From Trichoplax sp. H2 (lineage: Eukaryota; Placozoa; Uniplacotomia; Trichoplacea): 64,000 bases of DNA. Location of the stretch: the NCBI GenBank assembly GCA_003344405.1, contig NOWV01000082.1, positions 248,001 to 312,000 of the forward strand, written 5' to 3'. A program made the translations under genes and the position numbers. Each line of letters opens with the position of its first letter. Position 1 is the stretch's first letter. Below are positions 26,001 to 37,330 of the stretch, piece by piece. Under the pieces are notes generated by a model. The model was not told where the DNA came from. It was given only the letters and a program-made list of their open reading frames with translations, and ran no database searches.

Positions 26001-26958
26001 TTGAATTAAATCATGAAATAGTCTTCATATAAAATACACTAAACTAGTAGGTAATTTACAATTGATGTGTGTAATTCATTTATTATATCAGCTTACGAAT
26101 ATTTAAGTATTTAGTTGAATATAAAGATGCAGCTATGCATGAGTAATTGCGTATACGCGAATATTGCGGTCAGTATATATCAACGTACAGTACTATACAT
26201 ATAGTAAAATATAAATTAAACAAATACTATCAATGCCTATTATTTTATCCAGATTAGAACTTAAAAGATATTTCGTATTGGCTCACATATAAGTCTCGAT
26301 AATTTAACTCACGAAAGAAACAATAATACGATTACTTAAGACAGCTTAGAATAATTAATTAATTTATTTCATCTTGCGATAATAAAATGAATGAATGCCA
26401 AGTAATGGATGTATGAAGGTGTCAAAGAACGTTACATACGTATATATACAAATACTATATAAAATATAATATTAATGAATGAATTACAGCTTAACTTTTG
26501 ATTAGAATCTTAAGAATAAATGATATTAAATGAGCTGAAGTAGTCAGTTCCTGAAATAAACTACAGTACATTAGATGCGCATATAACTTTATGATCAAAC
26601 GCTTTTCATCATTGTACGATACGGTAGCTTATACATACGTATATGTTTATAATTAAAGGATTCAAATTATGCAATGGCGTATAGGTATACACTGCGCATG
26701 TTTCAGCATAATTTTCTAAGAATATCGCAATTCGCAAGCATACAACTCAAAATGTACAGAACAACTTTTATTTTAAATTACAAAATTGCCACTAAATCTA
26801 CGAGAAATGGACTTCTTAAATACAGATATGCAACATCCAATTTAAAAATATATCAGTTCTACGACTGCTGAGTTATTACTACGTTATATGAGCAGACATT
26901 TTAAGAAGTGTATAGGGGGTGAGTAGGATTTCATAGTAACATTGTCTCATAACTATGA
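23091..26958. other. Gene-free stretch between protease and INCENP
   Basis: No exon with supporting splice sites was found. A perfect inverted repeat lies at 25337-25365. An AATAAA on the minus strand at 26767-26772 is a good candidate poly(A) signal for INCENP, about 190 bases after its stop. Confidence 0.5.
25337..25365. repeat. Perfect 14-bp inverted repeat with one-base centre
   Basis: gctattcaaaattg, a, caattttgaatagc. It is isolated in gene-free sequence and has no flanking element. Confidence 0.9.
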
Positions 26959-29900
26959 TTACGTTTTACTAATAATGGGGGAATCCCAGTACGCTGAACT
27001 TGTTCTCTTATTATACCGTGACCGCTTACGATTAAAAATCTTACCAAGATCCGGTGGGGAGACGACATTCGGGAAAATCTCATCCGGATTAGATACATTT
27101 GATAAGCATTGTTTCTTCAGAGCTATCTTTAAATTTGGGGTTTTAGCCCAGAGCGGTATAGGTTTGCGAGGCGAATCTTCGTCGTCTGTTGAATCATCAC
27201 TGTTCAAGTTGCTAATGTCATATGTTGATAAAACTTTCTTTTTTAAAATATTCTTAAATTCTTTGTTGTCATAAATAGAATTTCCAACACTATCTTGGGT
27301 TCTATTACTTTCTTTCAAAACTCCCATAATAGCAGGTGAAATTACAGTTTTAACTTTTTCAGTTTCAGTGTTATTTAACTTTGTCTTAGACGGAGGTGTT
27401 TTAAAGGTGGATACGTTTTCATCATTGAAGAATGCATTAAGAATTTCCTTCTTTTCACTTAAAGTGCCTTTAATAGAATTATTCTTATCTGATGAACTTT
27501 CACTGTAAATAACTGGTTCAGTATTGCCTCTATGGCAAGCATTACCGCTATCCTTAGCTTTTAGAATTTTTTCTCTATAAGTCAATGTAAGATCAACAAT
27601 ATTCATACTATTAATTTAATCTAAAAATTATCACTAAAATGCAAATGTCAAGGACATTGTTTAATACTAGCTAGAATTGCTTACAATTCGGCTTTTTCTT
27701 GCTTGAGTTTCATGATCATTTTTTGCTGTTGCTGTTGCATATGTCTTTGCTTTTCTTGAAATAAAGACCGCTGAAGACTGGTAGTCTCTCTCAGCTGCTG
27801 ATAATTGTCTGTGATTTCGCTCATAGGTTGAGCAGGAGCAGCTTTAAAGTGATTTACATTAATCTCCTTTGCTGCACTTAAAGCTTCTATTCCATGAGCA
27901 AGGTCACTTTCCTTATCCTCAGTACGAACGCTTGTAGCGTCAACTTTCACTTGTTCCATGGGTGTTAAACAGCCAGCGTTCTTATTCTTGTCTAGTTGAT
28001 TCGACTTTTTTAAAGTAGTTTTCACAGCTCCTCGAGTAGATTGTTTCATCGGAACTTCTGTGGGCTTCTTCGGTAAATCCTTGCTAGTTTGCTTGGTTTT
28101 AATCTCATTCACACCTCTAGTCTTTGCTACTTTGCTAGTCTTTCGTTCGATTTTTATTTTATCACTCTGCGTTTTTTGCGTCAGTTTCTGCATTAATTGA
28201 CGATTTCTTTCTTTCTCAGCTTTTGCTTTCGCAGCACGATGTTCAGCAACACGTCGCTCCTTTTCTTCCCGTTTACTACAACGGATACAGGTTGGTTGAT
28301 AATTAATAAGCTGATGTATTACATTAAAATAAGATTTTTACATCTCAAACCGTTTCATATCTTCCATCTTAATTCTTCTTTGTTCCTCAATTCTCTGCTT
28401 TCTCTCTTGAGATAAGGCGGCCTTAGCTTTAATAGCAGTCTCGAGTTCTTTCTTTTTTTCCTTGGTATAATTACAATTTAAAGTATTATGTTTGGAAATT
28501 TGACGGACATCCAGAACAAAATGTTACAAAATCAATCACAAATGCCAGTAAATACCTCTCTTTGATGCATGACAACAGTTTTCTTTTTCAGAAAAGATGT
28601 AACTCCGGAAGCAATATTATTTGGAGTTTTGCATAAAGATGCTAGCTGCTAGAAGACAGAAGTATATACACATAGGTATATTTCTTTGTAAATTTCTTCA
28701 ACACCCTAACATGGTATCACAACTTAACGCCACTTACTGAGATAGGAGATGCGATGGAACTGGTGTTAACGACGGCTGATACCGTTCCCTTTTGAACTTT
28801 AAATGTAGTTGGAGTAATATTTTTCGTTTTAACAAATTTCGGTGTACTTAATTCAATCTCATTGTCTATAGCATCTTCAAAAGCTACAGAAAACCTATTT
28901 GGCGGTGTAACATAGCAGTCTTTAGTTTCCTTTACATCTTCTAAATCTGAGTCCTTCTCCGCTTTGGGTCTGCAAGGGTAATGTGGATATGTAAGGAAGA
29001 ATGAATATCACGATACTATAGATAACAAGTACATGAATGACAGACTGCTCATTGTTACGCACCTTTTCGCCTTTACAACATCATCTTCATCTTTCCAAAT
29101 TTTACCATCTATTAATAGTTTAAAGTTAAAGAAAACATGTTAAGATGACCGATTTTTTTAAAATGTCAAGATTTACATACTATGTTTCCTTTTCTTGTCA
29201 TCCGAATTAAGTTCGTTCATATCTATGGGAGCAATATCACAGGGATCAGAAGCGTTGCCTTTTCGACCTGTTTTGGTGTCTAGTAAAGCTCTTGTTCCAG
29301 AAATATTTGAACATATATTATCACATTCAGGATCTTTGTTTATGTCAGCGTTTATAGGGCTACCATAGATAACATACAAAAATGATTTAAGAATAAGTTC
29401 TTATTTATGTGACTTATTTGCTTAGTCGATAAATAAAAAGTAGAATCACTCATCTAAGATCTCTTATAACCGCAATACGCATGTAAGATTTCGAAGATTC
29501 GAAATAGATATGACTACACGTAATGTTAGCATGTTCACTCTTCAAATCAAGGCCTACCTTTCTATTTGCTCCGTTTGAGTGATATTAACTGGTGTGTTTA
29601 CAAATTCCACTGATGTTTCTTCTATGAAATGTAGCCGCTCGTGAAAGTAAGTATTACTATTCATCTAGTTTACTAGTATAATAGAGGTAGAAATATAAAT
29701 TCCCACGTACCGGAAATTTTTCTCCTAACATTGGATGATGTTAACCTTCCCTTAGGTGTGTCATATAAATCACCATCATCTATACCACTTCTGTAGTAGA
29801 GAAGTTATCGTCAAACTTCATACACATAAATTAAACAGAAAGAAAAAAATCATTCATCGATTACCTTTCGTTTGTTAACGAAATGACGACATCATTATTT

Positions 29901-31927
29901 GAGGAGCTTTTTGATAAATTTGCTATAAATTAAGGAAGATCAAAAAGAAAGAATTTAATACATGAAATGGTATGATACGACCCGTTATCATTAGTAAATA
30001 AGGATAACGAATCTGTCAATTTTCATCAATGACTTGATGAAAAGTATAACCATTACCTGATTGTTCACCAGCTATGCTCATGGGAGTGCGCGTTTCAGTA
30101 ATACAGTCTTGAGTATCACCGTTATACGAAATATTACGGTCTTTTACAACATCCGTAGAAATTCTTAAGTCGCCGGAAGTGCCATTTATATTACAATTAT
30201 TTCTGCTATTACAAGGGTCTTGATCCTTCATTACCGAAGGTGTTTCATTTATTTTTAAAGATGAAGCAGAACTAAAGCTGGCATTTGTATCTTTGGGACT
30301 TTCTTCGAGAATATTCGTGTCCGTTTCTAAAATCGATGAGTGTTCATTTTCTACGATGATTTCATTACCTTCTTCCTGTGATTCTTCATCGTTTATCGAT
30401 TCAGATCCGCAATTGGAAACCTTTTCGTTTTTTGATAGCGGCTCAGTATTTACCATTGGTTCATACGTATTGAAAGTGACCGTATCTGTGGTTAGATTTA
30501 CATCCCTTTCATCTGCTTCTGCTGTAATGCCCTCTATAACGGTTAGCGTTTCTTGCAAAGAAACGTGCACATCTTCGTTCATCCCTAAAATTAAATCATT
30601 GTCATTATTGATATTAGTATCTCGAGAGGCTGCATCTAAGAAACGGTTCAACGAAGAATCTACAATTGTAGTCCTGCTTGGAGTTGAGATAGTACGAGAC
30701 GATAATAAATTCATCGTATTTTTTTCCCCTGAGACTGATTCGGCGCTAACTGGTAACTTAATGAAACTATTCATGATTTCATTAGCGATAGGATGCGGTG
30801 AAACAGCACTCATGGTAGATAAATTTTCCGCGCAATTGCTATTCTGCTTCCCTATCGTTGTTATAAGCCCTGCTTTCCCAAAGTCAAATGCAGTTATATC
30901 CTCTGATACACTGGTTTCGGTATTCAGATTCATATTGTTCATTGTAGGGGTCAAGGGTATCACAATTTCTTTGCAATCACTTCCTATACTAGTATTTTTC
31001 AATTTATTTGCGGATTGTGGTGTGCTGGATGATATACTACAAATATTCTCTGTGCAGGAGCTATCATCGTATTTCATTTTAGCCGCCATCCTTCTGGTTA
31101 TTCTAACATTCTGCGTAACTTTTGCCTCAGGGCATTGTTTCTGATTGTTCTTTCTCTTGTTTTTTTTCCTCTCATCTTGGTGAGGGATATTATTCGTATT
31201 CATATTTTGGGTAACTTTATGCCGCCCTCTCTTAACGGAGGATTCTTGTGAAGTTTCATTCTCTTCCTTATCTTCGCTGATCGTATACTCGGAAACGTCT
31301 AGCTGAAAATACGTTTTCTTGCTGATTTCCTGGCGCTTCCTCTTCATTGAAGGTGTTTTTGGAAGCAATGCTGCTCCGGAGACACTATAATGATAGAAAT
31401 TATTATGTAATTCTTACAGGCTTTCAAATATAAGTAATGATGCTGCATACACTACGTAGATTGCGTTGATTCCCGTTCGAAAGAACAGTTGCTCTCTTAG
31501 CTGAGTGAGGCTGCATCGTATGTCGGATAAAATTTATTAATGTCATTTAAGTTAAGCAAAATATACTCGTATATTAACTTAAAGTGCGTGCTTCAAAATA
31601 CTGTAAAGTAAATGCAACTGCGTACGGGACACGGAACACTACACGGTACTGTACTGTATACAGTACCTTGATTGTATCCAGTATAAAGCTAAAGATTACT
31701 ATAAGTAAGACACGATCACAAACTGTAGCGGCACCGTATATAGTAAAATTATCTTGTGGAAGTACTTACTTCTGCTTTTTGTCTTGAGCTACTTCCAACA
31801 GCGTCTCTTCTAGCCAGGTAAGATTTTCTTGATATACTTCTTTATAGAATTTATCTATGGAATCGGTTGTTTGGCTATAATACCTTTGGGCCAAATTTAT
31901 TAATTGACGAGGGAAATAATCGTTCAT
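26959..31927 (-). CDS. INCENP: Inner centromere protein
   Basis: Twelve exons, about 1198 aa: 31770-31927, 30057-31384, 29865-29922, 29711-29790, 29558-29621, 29181-29359, 29063-29108, 28738-28969, 28556-28648, 28342-28460, 27685-28275 and 26959-27607 (TAA 26959-26961). INCENP is the scaffold of the chromosomal passenger complex with Aurora B, Survivin and Borealin. The N-terminal centromere-targeting helix is visible (ENLTWLEETLLE; vertebrates have a similar LVWLEEIQEEA), followed by LLPKTPSMKRKR. A long low-complexity Ser/Thr-rich exon follows. Exons 9-11 encode the charged single-alpha-helix (EKKKELETAIKAKAA, EERKERR-type blocks, then a Gln-rich run). The last exon carries the IN-box that binds and activates Aurora B: DSTDDEDSPRKPIPLWA, NPDEIF, and the TSS motif KRTSSAYWDSP. 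The ATG at 31927 was preferred to one 63 bases upstream because it fits the vertebrate start. Confidence 0.94.
31620..31675. repeat. Short TACTG/CAGTA cluster in INCENP intron 1
   Basis: ggtactgtactgtatacagtacc is the leftmost copy of the orientation-switching five-base repeat in the 31-40 kb cluster. Confidence 0.7.
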
Positions 31928-32744
31928 TCTGTACTTGTGCAGTTGACAATTGTTGATTGTAAATGATGTAAAATATACTTTGTCATGCAATATTGTTGCT
32001 TAGATATGTTAACCAAAAATTGACAGCACAATATACCGGATACCAAGATATCGAAGATACTGTAGTACCGGCTCACCACTAAACGAATGAATTGTGATGA
32101 CGAAGCCAAGCTGGTGTGGTAACCACCTGATTGTATTGTACCGTTACGATTTTCCAATAAAATTTAAAATTTAAAATCCCGTTTTGTGTCCAAGTTGTTA
32201 CTATTTGTAAGACAGTAAAAACATCGTTAAGTTTAATTCACTTTCCAAATTACTGTATTTGTTTTACTGTTAATATACTAAAAATTTTGGCAAGGAAAAA
32301 TAAAAATACGTTGCGACGATTGTGAAAATTATGCTACTAAAGCGACTTTAATACTGTAAATTCTGAATGATTTCCTTCAGTGCTGTAATCTGATCGTACG
32401 ATCTTTGCTGCGAAGCTGACTCTACACCGTAAATACTTGATTATTCCACAAAGTCTTGATAAGGTTAATGAAAGATCGATGCAGAGCTTAGAACTACTAT
32501 AAAGAAATTCCAGAGATGTACAGTACTAACGATCTGTTCATTATCTTTATCTCGTTTTAAAAAGAAAACTTATTTAAGTTACTAACTGGTATGGGTTTGT
32601 ACTAACCGTAACAATTTATACTTTTATTATTTTACGCGCTGCTTGACAGTGCTTCCAGGTCCCAATTAACTTAAGAAGGATGATTCGGTACTGTGCTGTA
32701 TCTTAGTATGCTTTTGCAAATAGCCAAGCCGTACTTGCGGATAC

Positions 32745-32960
32745 TGTAGAGTACTGTACAGTACTGTGTGTATGCAGCCGATGGTAGGATTGAAATTTGA
32801 GACCTTCAAAAAAATGAGATCTGAACGTTACAATTTTATTTGTACACCACAGTATTGTAGTAGTACGTACAGTACTATACTCAGTATACTGTACTGTACA
32901 GTACAGTACAGTACAGTACTGTACTGTACATGCAATCAGTCAGTAATGTCATAGTACTGT
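32745..32960. repeat. Orientation-switching TACTG/CAGTA arrays
   Basis: Two clusters (32745-32770 and 32855-32960), including gtacagtacagtacagtact, with palindromic joints where the unit direction flips. Confidence 0.9.
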
Positions 32961-33094
32961 ACACTATATCATACTGTATGATTCGTGATTATGACGTTTT
33001 TATTGTAATTTTGTACTTTAATCGTGGCCATTGATATATAAATTAATTATAAATTAAATAAAACAAAATTTAAAATAAAATTTATTTGTAAATG

Positions 33095-33140
33095 ATCTGT
33101 ACTGTACAGTACAGTACATGTACGTACAGTACACTAGATA
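33095..33140. repeat. TACTG/CAGTA array
   Basis: ctgtactgtacagtacagta followed by catgtacgtacagtaca; same repeat type. Confidence 0.85.
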
Positions 33141-33284
33141 ACAAAAATCAAAATAATACAATAAAGATTTCTTACGGTTGAATTTTAGCATTTACCTAAT
33201 ACTGTACTGCAAATGCAAGTAGTAAATAAATACGAGTATACAGTATAATTTGTAATTGCCAATGCACATGACTAACGACCGTAT

Positions 33285-33340
33285 ACTGTACAGTACTGTA
33301 CTGTACGTATGCAGTATAAATTTGTACCTGCAGTGTGGTG
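33285..33340. repeat. TACTG/CAGTA array
   Basis: atactgtacagtactgtact is followed by a short decayed run; same repeat type as neighbours. Confidence 0.85.
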
Positions 33341-33430
33341 TATTTTACTGTACTGAAACGGGTACAATATTACTGTTAACTACTGTATTTTACTGTACTG
33401 AAACGGGTACAATGTTACTGTTAACTACTG
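33341..33430. repeat. Direct tandem duplication, 2 x 45 bp
   Basis: The block beginning tattttactgtactgaaacg at 33341 repeats at 33386 with one or two differences (aatat against aatgt). The parent block itself contains the five-base unit. Confidence 0.9.
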
Positions 33431-33439
33431 TACACTATT

Positions 33440-33675
33440 CAATATTTTTAAGTTTTACTGTACTGTACACTATACTGTACTTTCTTTTTTTATTTATACT
33501 GTAGACTGACAGTTTTTTTAAATTTTAAATCATGTTCATATTCGCCATGTCCAATCATTGTACAGGGATCCTTGACGTCACCAAGCTATTATTCGCGTAA
33601 AACGGATCTCATATGAACGTTGCACAATTGTACAGTACTGTACACTGTACTGTACACTGTACAGTCATGAACTAC
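33440..33675. repeat. TACTG/CAGTA arrays
   Basis: Short arrays at about 33455-33485 and 33625-33670, the latter with repeated TGTACAC joints (gtactgtacactgtacagtc). Confidence 0.85.
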
Positions 33676-34064
33676 TGTACAGTGTAACAAGAGAAGACCT
33701 GGACTGATCACTCTTGGACAGACGGACACTTTTGGTCTCATCTCGTCAAAATATTGTGCCAAACACCTCGCTATGACATTACTTTAGTATGGAGACGATC
33801 GATTTTAAATGCACTGATTTTTTCCAAATTAAGTAATATTACTGTACTGTACAGTACAGTGAATCTTGTTATTATCTATTAATAAGTTCTGCTTGGAAAC
33901 AGTTATATAAAATCGTAGATGTTATTTAATCTAAGTTAGTACCAGTGATTTCGAAAATGGGACACGGAAGGTCCGTACTAAGTAACCATTTTTCGATACT
34001 TACGGAATCATTCGGTAAGAATAGCCTATCTGCCTGAGGTAGTTGATCATTCCAGGCCTTCTTC

Positions 34065-34215
34065 CCGTACTGTACACTGTACAGTACAGTACAGTACAGT
34101 ACCACAGTACTCACAGCCGAATAACTTACAGTACTGTACACTGTACAGTACTATTCAGTGCATTGATTTGATGCTTTAGCCAATGTACCCTACTGTACCG
34201 TACAGTATACTTTTT
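34065..34215. repeat. TACTG/CAGTA arrays
   Basis: cactgtacagtacagtacag and neighbours; several direction flips at TGTACA. Confidence 0.88.
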
Positions 34216-34359
34216 TGTTGGTTCTCTTATTTTCTCAGTATTTGCTATGTATGTTTTTGTTATGTTTATAGAAACTCAAACTAATTTTATTTTGGATCAA
34301 TTCGATTGGACTTATTTCTTTCTTACTGTTAGTTTTTTTTATTGATTATCTGGATCAAT

Positions 34360-34565
34360 ACAGTATTGTACAGTACTGTACTGTACTGTACACTTGTACA
34401 GTACTGTACAGTCCTGTACTGTACACTGTGCAGTACAGTACAGTACTGTACCGTACAGTATCACCATTAATATACAGTACAGTATGTACAGTACAGTACT
34501 GTATAACTGACTACGGTACCGCTGTCATCAAATTCATGAGTGTACAGTACAGTACAGTACATTAC
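34360..34565. repeat. Dense orientation-switching TACTG/CAGTA array
   Basis: This is the longest cluster in the window, about 200 bp, with more than ten direction changes. It ends about 100 bases before the TMEM138 start codon, so it may lie in that gene's promoter or 5' UTR. Confidence 0.92.
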
Positions 34566-34660
34566 GTCTGACCATAGTGATCCCATTCCCAATCAACTGC
34601 CGACTTCACGAAATGTGTTTTACGTAAAAAACGAATATACTGTATAATAACAATCTAATA

Positions 34661-36176
34661 ATGTTGGTATCTAGATATCGCGCAATAATCTACAGCCAGT
34701 TCGTCTTGTTACTTATTGATCTCTTCATCAATGCTTTTGGATCACTTCTTAGCGATCGAGATGTCATCCTACTCGTTATTTATATGTAAGTATCATACGT
34801 ACAGTACTGTACTGTACTGTATATGTTATACTGTACTGTATACAGTATAATATATATATACTGTATATATTAACGGAATGAGAAAAAGTTCATCAGATAT
34901 TGCAGATCTTTACTATACAATACTGTAAATTATTGTTATTAAATTTTACCAATTAATTAATTAATTTACTATTGCTACTACACTATGCCAGGAACTTCTA
35001 AATTCTGAGAGAAAATTTTATTAGAAGTCCATGACCATGCCCTGACTGTGCAATATACAGTACTACCATGGAACTGCTAGATATATGGAGCATCTAGTAG
35101 TCCATGGTACTACCGTACGTCATGAACACTAATTATACAATATTTTTTGATTGATACTTGATTTCTAATTGAACGTTATTTTCTATCAGGAGTACTTGTA
35201 TTTCTGTATAGTAGTCACAGCATAATTAATTAATTTTTGATAAAATTCGGGTTTCATATCTTAGCCGGAAAGAGTTGTATTACACAACTCTTTCCACTCA
35301 ACTTGTGTAGTTGTGGCATGTGGCCTCCTGATAATCGTCATTATTTGAATCATACATTCGCACTGTGCTAGATAAATGTCGAGGAGGACAAGCCTAACGG
35401 TAGAAGTTTAGTTTTATTACACATTATAAGCTTCAGTGGCACCGCAAAAGCGCTAGAATTGCAGAATCCGAAAATCAAATATTGAAAATTTGCAGATATC
35501 ATTTAAAAAAGTGTGGCAATGGTGCAATCTACCTACAGCCTTATCCCTTAATTGCTTCTTTATATCTTAAACCTGTGTAGAGTCCAGCTCCTGTGCCTGG
35601 TGTTCAACTTAATTGTTATATTCCTGGTCTTCTTTAATACTTACGTTTTTCAAGCTGGCCTTATGAATCTGTTGGTTAGAAAATTTCGGATGGCCATTTG
35701 TATTAATGTGATTTATGCTTTGATCTCTGTGGGTATTCACGTATGGACATTGGTAGGTTTAAATTAATTTCATTAATTAACTATTGAATTGCGCATCAGT
35801 TTAATCTTGTTAAAAAGTTATTGTAGCTATTTGATAAAACCGCTAAAGTTGAGCGTGTGGGTGTACACTATTTTAAACACTTTGTTTCTCAAGATAAAGG
35901 TGTGGGGCCAAGGCTCAAGTACATACATTTGGGAACCTGGTTACCAGGCGCTGTATGTAGTCCACAGAGTTGGTAAGCCATTAAGATGATACCCTCATGA
36001 GTATTGGATGCTATACTATACCAGTAATCTTTAAGTAATAGTTAATTTATCATTTTTCGTTTTTAGCTTCTGTATTTTATTACTACTTCTACAAGAGAAT
36101 GGCGTTAAAACTAGGAGATCCGAGGTACTACAAAGATTCGGAATGGTTGCGAAAGGAGTATGCTCGATCTCACTAA
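34661..36176 (+). CDS. TMEM138: Transmembrane protein 138
   Basis: Four exons: 34661-34785, 35581-35752, 35900-35972 and 36067-36176 (TAA 36174-36176); 159 aa (human 162). TMEM138 is a four-pass membrane protein needed for ciliary transport; mutations in people cause Joubert syndrome. Matching stretches include [15 protein letters not shown] in exon 1, [16 protein letters not shown] in exon 2, and [18 protein letters not shown] with DSEWLRKE in exon 4. Hydrophobic segments lie at about residues 10-30, 38-65, 70-95 and 115-135. Intron 1 (795 bp) holds two five-base arrays and two hairpins; the other introns are about 95-150 bp. AATAAA at 36378-36383 is a likely poly(A) signal. Confidence 0.95.
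34800..34870. repeat. TACTG/CAGTA array and TATA tract in TMEM138 intron 1
   Basis: gtacagtactgtactgtact followed by tatactgtatacagtata and a short (TA)n run. Confidence 0.85.
35059..35113. repeat. Imperfect 55-nt hairpin in TMEM138 intron 1
   Basis: The left arm 35059-35082 (core taccatggaactgctagat) pairs with the right arm 35092-35113 (core atctagtagtccatggta) across a nine-base loop with a few bulges. The size is near the low end for a microRNA precursor. It may instead have grown from the GTAC-type repeats nearby. Confidence 0.6.
35267..35295. repeat. Perfect 12-bp hairpin in TMEM138 intron 1
   Basis: Arms ggaaagagttgt (35267-35278) and acaactctttcc (35284-35295) flank the loop attac. 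Confidence 0.85.
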
Positions 36177-37330
36177 TTTATAATTTTATAACTAAATTAA
36201 TTAACTACACTTATAATCCATCTTGTTTCATATTTTGTACATATAGTAGTGCTTGATATAATGTTACTTGTACTATATTTAATATATATATATATACGTA
36301 AATCCGCACTCTTACCGTGTGAAGACTTCGGACGATTCTTGCTAATTCTAAAATAATTGAGACTGATATCTCTGGATAATAAATATCAGATTTTATAATT
36401 ATATAATGTTACGTAAAAATAGTGAAAAATCTGTAATATCGGTCCACATTAACTAGCACGCAACATATAATTATCTACCGATAATTTTCATAGGCGAATT
36501 GTACGGACATCCATGCGGTAGCTTATCATATCGAATGCTATAAAAGTGAAAATGACGCAGCTTTCACTGCTTCTATGAGCTCAGTGCAGGCCGTACAGCA
36601 GAATACACCTGTCGTACGTTAGGAAAGATAGCAATATTTCTAGAGGAACTCACTAATTTATTAAATAGATATTAGTCAGAAATTATCGTTGGACTTATTG
36701 TAAGATCAAGAAATGCATTGCCTAAAGGTTAAATTTAGAGTAATTGAATGCGTGTCCGTCCTTTTAGCAAGTTTCACGGTTCGATTTCGACTTAAATCCA
36801 TCAAGTGTTAGTAGAATCGACTCCCAAGTCGAATTGATCCAGGCGTATACATAAGAAGCTGTACAATGTACACTTTTCTGTCTCTGATTTGGAAGTAGAG
36901 TTTCACGATGCTGTAAATTGTTGCGCGATAAACAGTATGGTAAGATACTCGTATATGATGACACATTTATTTATATGACAGAATTAGCTGCAAACAAAAC
37001 GAATGAATTGGAAAAACTAACGATGTTCGCAATAAGTATCGTTTTTGTTGTATTACGTAGAAGAGCGACGAGATAACCATGACACCTTTAGCACTAGCAA
37101 GCCTTTTTACCACATTGAAATCCTTCGTGATTTCGAAAATTAGATATAATAGAATTACATAGTATGAAATGTATACATAAAGAATATTGAACAGTTTCCG
37201 GCCTTTTGCAATGTTCAGTACTACACTATATCGAAAAGGATAGCTGCATGTATTTACTGCTGCTCATAAATTAGATTAATATAACAGGATAACTATTACT
37301 TTATAGAAAGGAATTAACGCTATTAATTCG
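36177..37330. other. Convergent intergenic region, TMEM138 and mtSSB
   Basis: Holds the two 3' UTRs. A short (TA)n tract lies at about 36276-36296. Open frames here match nothing recognisable and lack splice support. Confidence 0.5.

Larger units (their letters stand above)
31928..34660. other. Head-to-head region between INCENP and TMEM138, packed with five-base repeats
   Basis: The two genes are divergent, so this 2.7 kb should hold both promoters. It contains many TACTG/CAGTA arrays, a 45-bp direct duplication and one orphan open frame on the minus strand. I could not support another gene. Confidence 0.55.

Noticed and set aside
26942-27274. Plus-strand ORF of 110 aa
   Set aside because: Antisense of the INCENP last exon with the IN-box.
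30293-31144. Long plus-strand ORF of 283 aa
   Set aside because: Antisense of the large INCENP exon. The minus frame has splice signals and INCENP landmarks; this one has neither.
33926-34141. Minus-strand ORF containing KKAWNDQLPQADRLFLPND
   Set aside because: Its N-terminal third is five-base repeat sequence, there is no partner exon, and I do not recognise the rest. Kept out of the annotation, though a GTAAGT inside it leaves a small chance of a real exon.
32745-34565. Possible CRISPR-like or satellite array
   Set aside because: There are no unique spacers of constant size and the unit is five bases with direction flips; the genome is eukaryotic.
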